From Ignavibacteriales bacterium (GTDB lineage: Bacteria > Bacteroidota > Ignavibacteria > Ignavibacteriales > Ignavibacteriaceae), in NCBI GenBank assembly GCA_016707585.1, contig JADJHL010000011.1:124001-188000 (forward strand): a stretch of 64,000 bases of DNA. The letters are read 5' to 3'. A model generated the notes under the pieces. It did no database searches and had not been told where the DNA came from. It saw nothing but the letters and a program-made list of their open reading frames with translations. A program made the position numbers and the translations under genes. Below are positions 16,834 to 25,605 of this stretch, one piece after another (the stretch's first letter is position 1; each line of letters opens with the position of its first letter).

Positions 16834-19728
16834 ATGAACAACATTAAAGCTCTTTGTTTGTTATTTGTTCTATTTTTCTTTTTCTCTTCAGCAATATTCT
16901 CGCAACACGGTGATCCGCAAAATCGCAGAGTTGGAAACCTCAACTCAAATCAAATTAAAACCGTATTTATGAATACAGGTGTAATTGCTCAACCAGGATC
17001 AGAAGGCCCAAGTTTTGGTTGGATTCACCCAGACAATGGTTATGTTGGAGATATGAGCATTGTTCTTGGTCTACAGCTTCCTATAAAAGACTATTGGATA
17101 AGTGGATTTCCACCAGATGGGATCCCAGACACAATCTATTCTGTAATTATCACTCCCGTTGATAGACCTGGGGGAGGCGAAGGCGGTGGTGGAGTATCTT
17201 ATACTTTCGAACCTGTTTTGGGATATTTTAATCCTAATTTGAATGACATAGGTAGAGGAGTTGCGATAAGCACAGATCTTGAAACCTGGCCAACTCTTTG
17301 GTTGGATCATCCGGAATATGGAACAGGAGTTTGGAATGGTTTGTATGGTCCAGATAATTATGTTGGAGACGAAGAAGCTCTTTTCGTGATAGATGATTTT
17401 TACGATCGAGAAAATAATATTTTAAATCATTTTTATCCTGATACTAATAACACAGCAATTACTGGACACGGAATTGAAGTGAAAATAAGATATGTTGAGT
17501 TAAACAATCCAACATATCAGGATATTTTATTTAAGATTTATGATATAAAAAACAACTCACATCATAATTACCCCAAAGTGGTTTTTGGTAATCTTATAGG
17601 AACATATATAGGGATTGAGAATCCTGAATGGAATGACGATGTTTCATTATACTATCCTAAAGATAATTTAATAGTAAGTTCTGATTTTGATAATTTTATT
17701 AATCCATCAGCAAATCCAAATTGGCAAGGAAGAGTTGGAATGTTTGGTGAAACTTTTCTTCATTCTCCATCCGGAACAAAAATAGCAAGCCATCAATATT
17801 TTGTACCTGCGGGCGGTATTTCAATGTCGGATGATTTGGATATGTGGAATAGAATGCTTCCTGGTTATTATCAATATCCATCAAGTGTGTTCTACCAGGA
17901 TTCTATTCCTTACCCAACCAGAGGTGAAGATGGAGATTATATGTGGGGTGGAAACTACTTTCCACTAAACTCAATGGAAACAAAGCGAATTGTAACTGCT
18001 TCAGTGTTCAGCTATAATAAAAGTGAAATTCTATTAAAAATGAAATATGCAGAAGCATTATATAACTCAAATTTTGATACGATAGCGGTTAAAAATTCTA
18101 TAACACTAACAAATTTAAATTATCATAAAGTTGTTTTAGGAAATGAAACGATTACCTGGAATTCTATTAATTCAAACGGTACAGTTGATATTTTATTCAG
18201 TCCGGATTATGGAAACACCTGGGAAACGATTGCTAAAAATATTCCTAATAGCGGTTCATATAGTTGGAATAGTAGTTTGGTTGAAGACGGTTCATTTGCA
18301 AAGATAGTTATCTGTGCAAAAAATATTGATGGATATATTTATGCGATTGATGAAAGCGAATATTTTACTGTAAATAATTCGGGAAATGGAAAGCCGTTTG
18401 TAAAAATATTTAATGATGAATTATATCCAGGCTACACCGTTACAGATGAAACATATAATTTTAATTTACTGCTTGGTGATCCTGAGAATGAGCCTTTACT
18501 TTTAAAAGTGTGGTATAGTATAAAATCAGATACAGTATTTCGTGTTTCTCAAAACATTAATATTACAAGTGATACTTCTGCTCAAATAATTCCAATCAAT
18601 CTTGTTAATATTCCAAACTCAGACAGATTAAGGATAAAATTTGAAGTAACAGATGGAAACAGTTCTTATTCTGATATTACAATTGAGTTTGGTAAGCAAA
18701 TACCAAGACAAATTCTTCCTGCTCAAAACTTTGAATGGATAAGACATTATGCAGAAGTTCCGGTTGCAATTAATATAATTGATTCTACTCAATTCAGGGG
18801 TGAAGAGTATATTATAACGTTTAATGATTCCATTCCTGATGAACCCAAAACATTTTCTGTTTTTAATAAGTCGCTTAACGAATATACGGTTTATAAAAAA
18901 CCATTTTATCCAAGTAATGAATCTTTAATATTTGATGGAATGGCGCTATATACTGAAGATTTAATAACTGAAATAGATGAAATGGAAAGTGGATGGAGTA
19001 ATCCCAATTCACTTAACTTACAATATGTAATAGATCAATTCAATTATCAGACAATTCAATCATACAGATATCCATTTGATTACAAATTCGTCTTTTCATT
19101 TACATTCGATGACTCTTCAAATTATTTAGATCAAATATTTGGGACAATTGCTCCTCTTGTTAATCCAAATCTGAATTTTAGAATTTACCAAAAAGCAGAA
19201 ACAGATTGGGAAAGAATTCAATTTGCTTTTTTAGAACCAAATCCAACAAAAAGAGATACGTTATCCAATGGTGATGTTGTTTTACTTTCCAATTCATTGG
19301 GTGATAAATTATCTTGGCGAGTGTTATTTAATGGCGAACAAAATTCAAATGTACCGTGGGGAGGAGACACACTTTATATTTATACTTTAAAAGGATTATC
19401 TGTATTTGATACAATTCGTGTTCACGGATTAACAGTAGATGTAGAAAATACTCCAAATGTTCCCTCTAACTTTTCCTTATCCCAAAACTATCCAAACCCA
19501 TTTAATCCAAGCACAAAGATTAGTTACAGTATAGCTGGTTTGAGTAAAGTAAGTTTAAAGGTTTACGATATTCTCGGAAGAGAAATAATAACATTAGTTA
19601 ACGAAGAAAAACCTGCAGGTAAATACGAAGTAAACTTAAATGCATCCTCACTTGCAAGCGGAGTATATTTTTATCAGTTAAAAGCCGGGGATTTTGTACA
19701 ATCTAAGAAAATGATATTAGTTAAGTAG
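16834..19728 (+). CDS. Large T9SS cargo protein (964 aa)
   Basis: A signal peptide (residues 1-24) leads into about 850 residues of beta-rich sequence without a family I can name. The C-terminal ~80 residues are a type A T9SS sorting domain: FSLSQNYPNPFNPSTKISYS, VSLKVYDILGREIITLVNE and the end SGVYFYQLKAGDF...KKMILVK. A region near residues 450-550 (SGSYSWNSSLVEDGSFAKIV) looks like a sorting- or FN3-like beta-sandwich. A Gly-rich loop GGGEGGGG lies near residue 112. The protein is exported by Sec, moved by T9SS across the outer membrane and probably anchored. AAGGGG lies before the ATG. Its role is unknown. Confidence 0.85.
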   Translation: MNNIKALCLLFVLFFFFSSAIFSQHGDPQNRRVGNLNSNQIKTVFMNTGVIAQPGSEGPSFGWIHPDNGYVGDMSIVLGLQLPIKDYWISGFPPDGIPDTIYSVIITPVDRPGGGEGGGGVSYTFEPVLGYFNPNLNDIGRGVAISTDLETWPTLWLDHPEYGTGVWNGLYGPDNYVGDEEALFVIDDFYDRENNILNHFYPDTNNTAITGHGIEVKIRYVELNNPTYQDILFKIYDIKNNSHHNYPKVVFGNLIGTYIGIENPEWNDDVSLYYPKDNLIVSSDFDNFINPSANPNWQGRVGMFGETFLHSPSGTKIASHQYFVPAGGISMSDDLDMWNRMLPGYYQYPSSVFYQDSIPYPTRGEDGDYMWGGNYFPLNSMETKRIVTASVFSYNKSEILLKMKYAEALYNSNFDTIAVKNSITLTNLNYHKVVLGNETITWNSINSNGTVDILFSPDYGNTWETIAKNIPNSGSYSWNSSLVEDGSFAKIVICAKNIDGYIYAIDESEYFTVNNSGNGKPFVKIFNDELYPGYTVTDETYNFNLLLGDPENEPLLLKVWYSIKSDTVFRVSQNINITSDTSAQIIPINLVNIPNSDRLRIKFEVTDGNSSYSDITIEFGKQIPRQILPAQNFEWIRHYAEVPVAINIIDSTQFRGEEYIITFNDSIPDEPKTFSVFNKSLNEYTVYKKPFYPSNESLIFDGMALYTEDLITEIDEMESGWSNPNSLNLQYVIDQFNYQTIQSYRYPFDYKFVFSFTFDDSSNYLDQIFGTIAPLVNPNLNFRIYQKAETDWERIQFAFLEPNPTKRDTLSNGDVVLLSNSLGDKLSWRVLFNGEQNSNVPWGGDTLYIYTLKGLSVFDTIRVHGLTVDVENTPNVPSNFSLSQNYPNPFNPSTKISYSIAGLSKVSLKVYDILGREIITLVNEEKPAGKYEVNLNASSLASGVYFYQLKAGDFVQSKKMILVK

Positions 19729-19740
19729 GATATATTCTAA

Positions 19741-19776
19741 ATGCTCAATGATGAATTAAGTTTTAACATTGAGCAT
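19741..19776. terminator. Hairpin between convergent genes
   Basis: ATGCTCAATG (19741-19750) and CATTGAGCAT (19767-19776) pair perfectly over ten bases. There is no T-run, so intrinsic termination is uncertain, but it sits exactly between two gene ends. Confidence 0.45.
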
Positions 19777-19814
19777 TGAAACTTTAGCATTTAACATTTG
19801 AAAGCATCAGAATA

Positions 19815-20770
19815 TTACTCAGCAGATTTCCAATCAAACACATTTAATCCGCTTATTTTTAAAATACTGAATAACAAAAACGCCACACCAATCCATTGTA
19901 TTGGTGATAAAATATTTCCGTGTACAAAATATTCCAATACAACAGCAACTAAAGGAAAAGCAAGTTCGCATATTGTTGCAATTGATGCGCTAATGTTTTT
20001 TAATCCATAATAGTAAAGAAAAATTGCAGGACCGCCGGTTGTAAAAGCAATTATTAAAAACACCCACAACTGTGTTGTAGAAATTTGTGAAGTTGATGCG
20101 ATTGTTCCAGATGATAAAACAATGGTAAGCATAATTAATGCAGTTAATGAAAAACGTAAATAAGTTCCAAGTTCGTAACTAACATTTCTTAATGCGCGTT
20201 TACTTAAAACTGTTGAGGAACCGAAACTTGCCGCAGCCAGTAGAGCAAATAAAGCTGCCTGTGTTGTTTTACTTCCGGTATCAAGATTAGGAAAGCTTAA
20301 ACCGAAGGTCATAATGTATGCGCTAATAAGTGCAATTCCGGCCCAAAGAAAATATTCCTTTTTTAATTTTTCTTTCAGAAATAATCCAGCTAAAGCTATT
20401 GCAAAAACAGGCTGCATTTTTTGGATGAAGACAACAATTGAAAGATTTACAAAATCAACATAGAACAAAGCTCTTGTAATTGCCATCGTACCTATTGCGC
20501 CGCCAAACAATGCCACACCTAAAAATGCCAGCCAATCCTTGGGAGCTAAAATTTTTATCTGGCAAAATATTTTATGAAATAAGGGGTAAGAATGAGTGCA
20601 ACAATAGAGCTTTCTACAAACACAACAAGTGTAACCGGTAAACTGTAAAGGGAAGGTGTAAGTACAATTCCATCAACAGCCCACAGAGATGCCGCAATGA
20701 TTACTAACAATGGAGAAAAAAAACTTGAGCTGTAAAATTTGGAACTACTTTTCTGCAATAAATATCTCAA
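19815..20770 (-). pseudogene. EamA/DMT permease broken by a single-base frameshift
   Basis: Two minus-strand reading frames together encode one EamA permease of about 317 aa. The first (20770 down to 20555) starts at ATG and gives LWAVDGIVLTPSLYSLPVTL and YFIKYFA, then hits TAA. The second, continuing in another frame from about 20561, reads QIKILAPKDWLAFLG, then GGAIGTMAITRALFYV and the second EamA repeat. Inserting one base near 20561 restores an uninterrupted protein. The upstream end overlaps the SemiSWEET stop by 4 bp (ATGA). It is either a genuine recent frameshift or a sequencing error. The second half has no credible start of its own (only a GTG inside a helix). Confidence 0.85.
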
Positions 20771-21036
20771 TTCTTTTTTAGTGAAAAAACATCTTGTTTA
20801 ATTTTTATTATTAAAATATAAATTGCAAAAATCATTGTAACAGAATTCGCAATAATTATTGGGTATGATTTTATCATAAAACCATAAGTTAACCATAAAA
20901 TAAAACCAACATTAAGTAAAGAAAACATTCCGAGTGAAATATCCTTTGTGTGTTTTGTTTTATAAACTTTTACAGCTTGCGGAATAAACGCAATAGTTGT
21001 GCTAATTGCTGCTAAATATCCTAATAATACTTCCAT
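20767..21036 (-). CDS. SemiSWEET-family sugar transporter
   Basis: An 89-aa protein with three membrane helices: LLGYLAAISTTIAFIPQAVK, then a loop, ISLGMFSLLNVGFILWLTYG and YPIIIANSVTMIFAIYILI. The signature FIPQAVKVYKTKHTKDIS (PQ motif) and IIANSVTM (the Asn in helix 3) define SemiSWEET/PQ-loop proteins, which dimerise to move sugars. The frame extends upstream to 21108, but the ATG at 21036 (MEVLLGYL) gives the usual family length. Its stop overlaps the start of the EamA gene by 4 bp, so the two form an operon. Confidence 0.85.
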   Translation of the reverse strand: MEVLLGYLAAISTTIAFIPQAVKVYKTKHTKDISLGMFSLLNVGFILWLTYGFMIKSYPIIIANSVTMIFAIYILIIKIKQDVFSLKKN

Positions 21037-21304
21037 ATTTCTCTTAATAATTTTATGCGTAAAGCTAAAAAGATTTGATGTAAAGTTTATAGCTGTAAAT
21101 TTTACCAATCAAATAGTTAAATCGCCTTATTTTACAAGGATAAATGAAAAAATCTGAAATTATACCCTCTGGCGCATGGAATAATAATTGCAACTATATG
21201 CAAAAACTGAATAAAATGGATGTAAAATACAGGTTAAACTAAGTTGTTTGGCCTAAATCAGCATCGTAACAACTTAATAATTTATAAAAATTTGAGGTAG
21301 TTAA

Positions 21305-22453
21305 GTGGAAGATCAATTAACAAAAGAAGTAGTAAAAACTAAATTATCAGATGACTTTGATACAGATCTTGAGAAAGTGATTAATAAAGTGGTTATACCA
21401 ACCGACTTACCGAATTGGAATAAGGTAGAAACCGGTTTACAAAATAAAATTCAGTTTGTACTAAGAAGAGTTAGTCTATCAAAATCACTAAAGGATGATG
21501 AAGTTGCTAAATGGATAAATGCTTCAAATGAAGAATACGAACTTAGCGCACTACGAACTTATCTTTTATTAAGCTGCGTTAATATGATCGGAGAGATAAG
21601 TCGTATTGATACACCAATGACATTTTTATCATGGCTCGATACATCAAATTCAGTTACAACAAGAAGCATTAGAGAAGAATCAATAAGCAAAGCGATAAAT
21701 TCTGTTGGCGTTGTTGATGATCAGCAAAAAGCAGTAAAGTTTATTAAATCAGTTTTTGCACAATATAGATTAACAAATTCAGTTGACTCAAATTATTTTT
21801 CTTTCTTTACAGATGCACTTGATAGTGAAACACAAAATTGGATTGCATCAAATTGCTGGATATATCAGGATAATCCGTTAGAGAAGTGGGCTAATCTGCA
21901 AAACGTTAAAGATGGTTATAGTAATTTAAGTTCAACCGAGAATAAAAGATTAACTAACAGTCGTAAAAGATGGGACGGATTAGATTCAAACCAAAAACTT
22001 TTTGAAGTATCACAATTTTTAGAATTTTTATTTAATCAATACAACTTGTGCCAGGTTGCTCCACCGGTTAAAATGGATAAAGATCCTGTTGCAAAAGTTT
22101 GGAAAGATATTGATCAGGCAGTTGGCGAGTATAAAGTAAATTATTTATCTAATTCAATGTTTAATCATATTGGTGCAGATGGACAAAAATTTAAGTTTAA
22201 TGAGGTTAGATGTGTATTTAAGGAAGAAGAGTTGATAGTATTTGAAGGTGATGTAAGAGAAAAAGATAGAGAGCTCTGGTTAAAACGACTTTCTGAATGG
22301 TTAAAAACTAAAATTGAATCAGAAAATGCAGTTGGTGAAACCATCTTTTTAAGCCCAAAAAATCAGGCTTTGGTACTTTCTGGTGAAAACCTTATTGTGT
22401 CGCTGGAAAAATGGATTGATAAAGCAGTAAAGAATATTCTTAATAAAAAATAA
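21305..22453 (+). CDS. Uncharacterised 382-aa soluble protein
   Basis: I do not recognise a family. The protein is acidic to neutral and lacks a signal peptide and membrane helices. It appears helical in the first two thirds (ELSALRTYLLLSCVNMIG; QKLFEVSQFLEFLFNQYN) with a mixed alpha/beta end (NEVRCVFKEEELIVFEG; LWLKRLSEWLKTKI). Tryptophan is frequent. The GTG start at 21305 has GAGGTAG upstream. The gene stands alone and ends at a strong terminator. No neighbour suggests a job. Confidence 0.6.
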   Translation: MEDQLTKEVVKTKLSDDFDTDLEKVINKVVIPTDLPNWNKVETGLQNKIQFVLRRVSLSKSLKDDEVAKWINASNEEYELSALRTYLLLSCVNMIGEISRIDTPMTFLSWLDTSNSVTTRSIREESISKAINSVGVVDDQQKAVKFIKSVFAQYRLTNSVDSNYFSFFTDALDSETQNWIASNCWIYQDNPLEKWANLQNVKDGYSNLSSTENKRLTNSRKRWDGLDSNQKLFEVSQFLEFLFNQYNLCQVAPPVKMDKDPVAKVWKDIDQAVGEYKVNYLSNSMFNHIGADGQKFKFNEVRCVFKEEELIVFEGDVREKDRELWLKRLSEWLKTKIESENAVGETIFLSPKNQALVLSGENLIVSLEKWIDKAVKNILNKK

Positions 22454-22472
22454 TTCCCAATAATATTGATCA

Positions 22473-22504
22473 AAAAAAAACCATGGCTTGCCATGGTTTT
22501 TTTA
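22473..22504. terminator. Bidirectional intrinsic terminator
   Basis: AAAACCATGGC-TT-GCCATGGTTTT: a perfect stem with A-runs before and T-runs after, placed between the + gene ending at 22453 and the minus-strand gene ending at 22523. Confidence 0.85.
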
Positions 22505-22522
22505 TTTTAAATAAAAATTATT

Positions 22523-22696
22523 TTATCCTTCAGCAAGTTGTATTGCCAACCTTTTGGCAGTATTAAATTGTGTGCTAAAAATAGTTGTAGCAGATTTGGG
22601 AGAATGAACATCTATGGATGTTTCTTTAAATAAAAATTCAAGGCTTAACTGATTTGGATTTTCCTGGGAGATTTTTTTTGATTTTTTCTTTTTCAT
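22523..22696 (-). CDS. Short hypothetical protein (57 aa)
   Basis: A small frame starting ATG AAA AAG AAA AAA TCA. The product has a strongly basic start (MKKKKSKKISQ), then NPNQLSLEFLFKETSI, and a C-terminal amphipathic helix (FNTAKRLAIQLAEG). No motif. A frame also opens 12 bases earlier at 22708. Support: it ends close to a bidirectional terminator and lies in a gap otherwise without a gene. No clear ribosome site is present, so it may be spurious. Confidence 0.4.
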   Translation of the reverse strand: MKKKKSKKISQENPNQLSLEFLFKETSIDVHSPKSATTIFSTQFNTAKRLAIQLAEG

Positions 22697-22933
22697 ATCT
22701 CTGAGCATGTACGAAAAATTAATTTTTATTGTATAAGAAATTTTGTGTGGCTAAAGTATAAAGATTTACTTATAAAAAGAAGAAACATGAAAAATTAATA
22801 AAAATATTTTCATCAAAAGAAAAAATATTATTTAAAATTGTAATAAGTTTTTACAAAACACTATCAAGTTTATATTTTTGCTGACAAGAGTTTTTAATCA
22901 GCACATAAAATAATTATCTAAAAATTTTTTTAA

Positions 22934-23299
22934 CTATTCTTCAACATAAGTTACATCTTTTAAATGATGTGCAGCTTCCATATGTCTTAACATCACATTG
23001 TTTGTAACAAACTTTTTTTCTTCACCTGGTGCAAGTTTATCTATACTTGCTGATGCAGGTTGTGCGTCAATCAAATAATTGATTACAATGTTGTTTAAAG
23101 TTTTATCGCTGATGTTTTTTATTGTACCGCTATAACTTCCAAAATCTCTTGGCTGAACTGTCGGGGCTTCAATGCTAACGCCTTCTCTTTGTTTGTTATA
23201 AGCATCAGTAAGTTGGTACGGAGTTACTTCTTTAAGAAAGTTATCATAAATAAAATATCCGGCTACAATTAATAAAACAAAAACAAAGAATTTTTTCAT
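22934..23299 (-). CDS. Membrane-anchored FxLYD-like protein
   Basis: A 121-aa protein: an N-terminal membrane helix (FFVFVLLIVAGYFIYDNFL) and a soluble beta-domain with SGTIKNISDKTLNNIVINYL, the pattern of FxLYD or DUF3426-like beta-sandwiches. It also has LAPGEEKKFVTNNVML, typical of such extracytoplasmic domains. The ATG at 23299 has GGAG upstream and is preferred to an in-frame GTG two codons earlier. Monocistronic, with a 550-bp gap upstream. Function unknown. Confidence 0.6.
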   Translation of the reverse strand: MKKFFVFVLLIVAGYFIYDNFLKEVTPYQLTDAYNKQREGVSIEAPTVQPRDFGSYSGTIKNISDKTLNNIVINYLIDAQPASASIDKLAPGEEKKFVTNNVMLRHMEAAHHLKDVTYVEE

Positions 23300-23305
23300 T
23301 ATCAC

Positions 23306-23855
23306 TCCTGCAAAAAAATGATTTTATCTTACAACATTTTATCTACAAAACCACACTTAGTTAAACTGGTTTTACTTGGTGTATAATGCTGCTTAATTTG
23401 CCAGTGTTTTACAAAAAGCACACCATTATATTTATAAAAAATAATAAACTAATTGTTGAAATATTGCTTAATTTAATGTTTTTTGCGCAGACAGTAAAAA
23501 TATTTTACTTACTCTTCACGTAAAATTTAGTGTATTACCAGAAAAGAAAGCTTCTTTTCAGACGTTAATCGCTAAGATTGATTGTATCTCTAAAGTGAAT
23601 TTATTAACGCTCAAACTGCTTAAATATTCATTTGAATCTCTCTGCTCAAAATGTGGCAAGAGTTTTAATGTGCTTCATTACGGTTCAGCAATATGTTTTT
23701 TATTATACACAGGATACATCTTATATTTAAAGGAAAGTTGCTTTTTTATTTGTTTTAAGACAAAAAGTAGTTTGGCCTTTAATTTGTATTTACCCACCCA
23801 AATAGAATTTATAAATAAAAACTGTGGTAAGAAAATGTTGCAGGGAACACAAACA
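23306..23855. other. Intergenic region, 550 bp
   Basis: The largest gene-free stretch. It is AT-rich with no convincing gene. A frame open from 23595 joins the STAS gene, but its composition (Phe/Cys/Tyr-rich) is unlike a real N-terminus. A short palindrome GAAAAGAAAGCTTCTTTTC lies near 23540-23560. It probably holds the promoters of the two divergent genes. Confidence 0.55.
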
Positions 23856-24221
23856 ATGAGCAAAGACTTTGGTCTCGGGCTAGAAGATTTTAATAGAGAT
23901 ACCTTGGGTGATGTTTTGGTTGAAAAGGTTAATATTTCCAGAGCAACATTTAAAGAAGCGCAAGATTTTAAGGATAGATTAGTTTATGATATTATGACGA
24001 ATAACTTAAAGGTTATTATCGATCTTAGTAGTTGTGAGTACATCGATTCAACTTTTCTTGGTGTACTTGTAGTAGTACTTAAAAAGATGGGTGAGCGCGG
24101 TGGAGAAATAAAATATATTATTCCACAGCCATCGGCACTTTACTTATTTAAATTAACTGGTCTTTATAGCGTGTTAAACCTCTATAAAAATATTGATGAA
24201 GCAATGCAAAGTTTTGCATAA
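23856..24221 (+). CDS. STAS-domain anti-sigma-factor antagonist-like protein
   Basis: A 121-aa protein with one STAS domain. The segment VIIDLSSCEYIDSTFLGVLV carries the phosphorylatable serine position (D-S-T/S) of anti-anti-sigma factors, and KYIIPQPSALYLFKLTGL the later helix. Such proteins bind or sequester an anti-sigma kinase, or form partner-switch scaffolds. No RsbW-type kinase or RsbU phosphatase is in the window. The ATG at 23856 has AGGGA upstream; ATG 23835 and an in-frame extension to 23595 are possible but look non-coding. A 36-aa membrane-protein gene follows after about 54 bp. Confidence 0.8.
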   Translation: MSKDFGLGLEDFNRDTLGDVLVEKVNISRATFKEAQDFKDRLVYDIMTNNLKVIIDLSSCEYIDSTFLGVLVVVLKKMGERGGEIKYIIPQPSALYLFKLTGLYSVLNLYKNIDEAMQSFA

Positions 24222-24275
24222 TTATTTTGTAAACATTAGTATTTATTTGTTATAGAAAGTGTAAAGAGGGAAAAA

Positions 24276-24386
24276 ATGGAATCAATAATTTTATCAATCA
24301 TATTTGTAGTGATTGTTGCTTTTTGTTATTCGTTGTGGAAGCTTGCTGTTAAAGAAGAAAAGAAAGAAATTAATAGCCTATTTTAA
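24276..24386 (+). CDS. 36-aa single-pass membrane microprotein
   Basis: A short gene with a good ribosome site (AAGAGGG, five bases before ATG) and a strong terminator 26 bases after the stop. The product is one hydrophobic helix (IILSIIFVVIVAFCYSLW) with a charged tail (KLAVKEEKKEINSLF). No family is recognised; CcoQ- or KdpF-like small subunits have a similar shape but lack neighbours here. It lies just after the STAS gene and may be co-transcribed with it. Confidence 0.65.
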   Translation: MESIILSIIFVVIVAFCYSLWKLAVKEEKKEINSLF

Positions 24387-24411
24387 TAACCAAATAGCCA
24401 TTATCATTTTT

Positions 24412-24437
24412 AAAGACCACGTTGCTGTGGTCTTTTT
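24412..24437 (+). terminator. Intrinsic terminator
   Basis: AAAGACCAC-GTTGCT-GTGGTCTTT followed by TTTATTTT, downstream of the STAS and microprotein genes. Confidence 0.8.
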
Positions 24438-24475
24438 TATTTTAAAATTATTTACCCATCACAACTCAACCAAAC

Positions 24476-24506
24476 TTTGAGAAACTACGGCTTTTCTGTA
24501 TTTTTA
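24476..24506 (+). promoter_or_regulatory. Candidate tRNA promoter
   Basis: TTTG (24476-24479), a 19-base spacer and TATTTTTA (24499-24506): one mismatch to TTTG-N19-TAnnTTTG. It lies immediately before the tRNA. Pattern match only. Confidence 0.4.
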
Positions 24507-24510
24507 CAAC

Positions 24511-24583
24511 GCATCCGTAGCTCAGTTGGTAGAGCAGTAGACTCTTAATCTATTGGTCGGGGGTTCGAGTCCCCCCGGGTGTA
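24511..24583 (+). tRNA. tRNA-Lys (anticodon CTT)
   Basis: A full cloverleaf of 73 nt. The acceptor stem GCATCCG pairs with CGGGTGT, and the discriminator is A. The D arm is GCTCAGTTGGTAGAGC. The anticodon arm GTAGA-CTCTTAA-TCTAT has CTT in the loop, and the T arm includes GGGGGTTCGAGTCCCCC. CCA is not encoded and must be added. A single-copy tRNA between two terminators. Confidence 0.95.
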
Positions 24584-24616
24584 CAAGATCAATTTTACTG
24601 CTAAAAATGAAATTTT

Positions 24617-24642
24617 TACCCTCCGACAAGAGGGTTTTTTAT
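24617..24642 (+). terminator. tRNA terminator
   Basis: ACCCTC-CGACAA-GAGGGT followed by TTTTT, 34 bases after the tRNA. Confidence 0.8.
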
Positions 24643-24714
24643 TATATTATAGTTTTATTATCAGCATAACTTTTGAAGTAATTGTAACAAAAAGCTTGCA
24701 TTGGAGAATCATCA

Positions 24715-25605
24715 TTGAAAAAAATTATTTTATTATTTACTCTTACATCACTCTTTATTCTACCAGCTTTGGCACAGGATGTTGAAGATACATTAATGAT
24801 TTACGGACGTGATCGATTTTATAAAACTCATCTTCCGTTGGGATATAATTATCAAAAAAAATATCCTGTAGTATTTGTATTTCATGGTGGATTAGGAAAT
24901 CCGGAATTGATGGACAAACAAACTGGTTTTTCAGATAAATCTGATAAAGAAGGATTTATCGTTGTATATCCTTATGGCACAGGCTCATTTGATAAAAAAC
25001 TTTTAACCTGGAATACCTGGGATTGCTGCGGATATGCAGATAAAAAAAATATTAATGATATTGATTTTATAAGTGCAGTTTATAATGAGATAGTTGAAAA
25101 ATATAACGTTGATGAAAAAAGAATTTACGCAGCAGGAATGTCTAATGGTGGAATGATGTGCTATTTGCTTGCCAGTGAAGTTCCAGAAAAGTTTGCAGCA
25201 TTTGCACCAGTAGTTGCAGCAATGTTCGATACAACAAGTTGTAATCCTAAAAGCGAAGCTTCATTAATAATTTTTAATAGCCTGGATGATGAACACATTC
25301 CATATAGCGGTGGAATTGGAGAAAAATCTTTGGTTGATGTAGAAAAACTTCCGGTTGAAACAACCGTTAATCTTTGGGTAAAAAAGTTTAACTGTTATTT
25401 TATGAACAAATCAGAAAGTTCATCATTTATTAAAACCAGCTACAAGAATAATAACGGAACCGAAATAGTTTTGTATAAAATGCTAAGCGGCGGCCACTCC
25501 TGGCCAGGTGGAGAAAAGATAAGAAGGTTTGCAGATAATCCTGTGAAAAATGTTTCTGCAACAGATTTGATCTGGGAGTTTTTTAAGAACAATCCCAAAA
25601 ACTAA
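24715..25605 (+). CDS. Secreted PHB-depolymerase/feruloyl-esterase-family alpha/beta hydrolase
   Basis: A 296-aa protein with a signal peptide (KKIILLFTLTSLFILPALAQ). The catalytic parts are visible: the oxyanion region VFVFHGG, the nucleophile elbow GMSNGGMM (Ser), an Asp in NSLDDEHIPYSGG and the His in GGHSWPGG. This matches the LpqC / esterase-PHB-depolymerase family (CE1-related). WDCCGYADKK holds a pair of cysteines common in this family. The substrate may be an ester-linked polymer or a feruloyl-sugar; sequence alone cannot tell. The TTG start has GGAG upstream and fits the signal peptide. The last bases overlap the end of the convergent serine dehydratase gene. Confidence 0.82.
   Translation: MKKIILLFTLTSLFILPALAQDVEDTLMIYGRDRFYKTHLPLGYNYQKKYPVVFVFHGGLGNPELMDKQTGFSDKSDKEGFIVVYPYGTGSFDKKLLTWNTWDCCGYADKKNINDIDFISAVYNEIVEKYNVDEKRIYAAGMSNGGMMCYLLASEVPEKFAAFAPVVAAMFDTTSCNPKSEASLIIFNSLDDEHIPYSGGIGEKSLVDVEKLPVETTVNLWVKKFNCYFMNKSESSSFIKTSYKNNNGTEIVLYKMLSGGHSWPGGEKIRRFADNPVKNVSATDLIWEFFKNNPKN

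Noticed and set aside
19798..20010. + strand frame of 70 codons
   Set aside because: Antisense to the EamA permease with no ribosome site or domain.
23595..23855. N-terminal extension of the STAS protein by 87 residues
   Set aside because: Phe/Cys/Tyr-rich, unlike any STAS N-terminus; a ribosome site lies just before ATG 23856.
24579..24785. Frame of 68 codons starting inside the tRNA
   Set aside because: It overlaps the tRNA and its terminator and reads out of frame into the esterase signal peptide.
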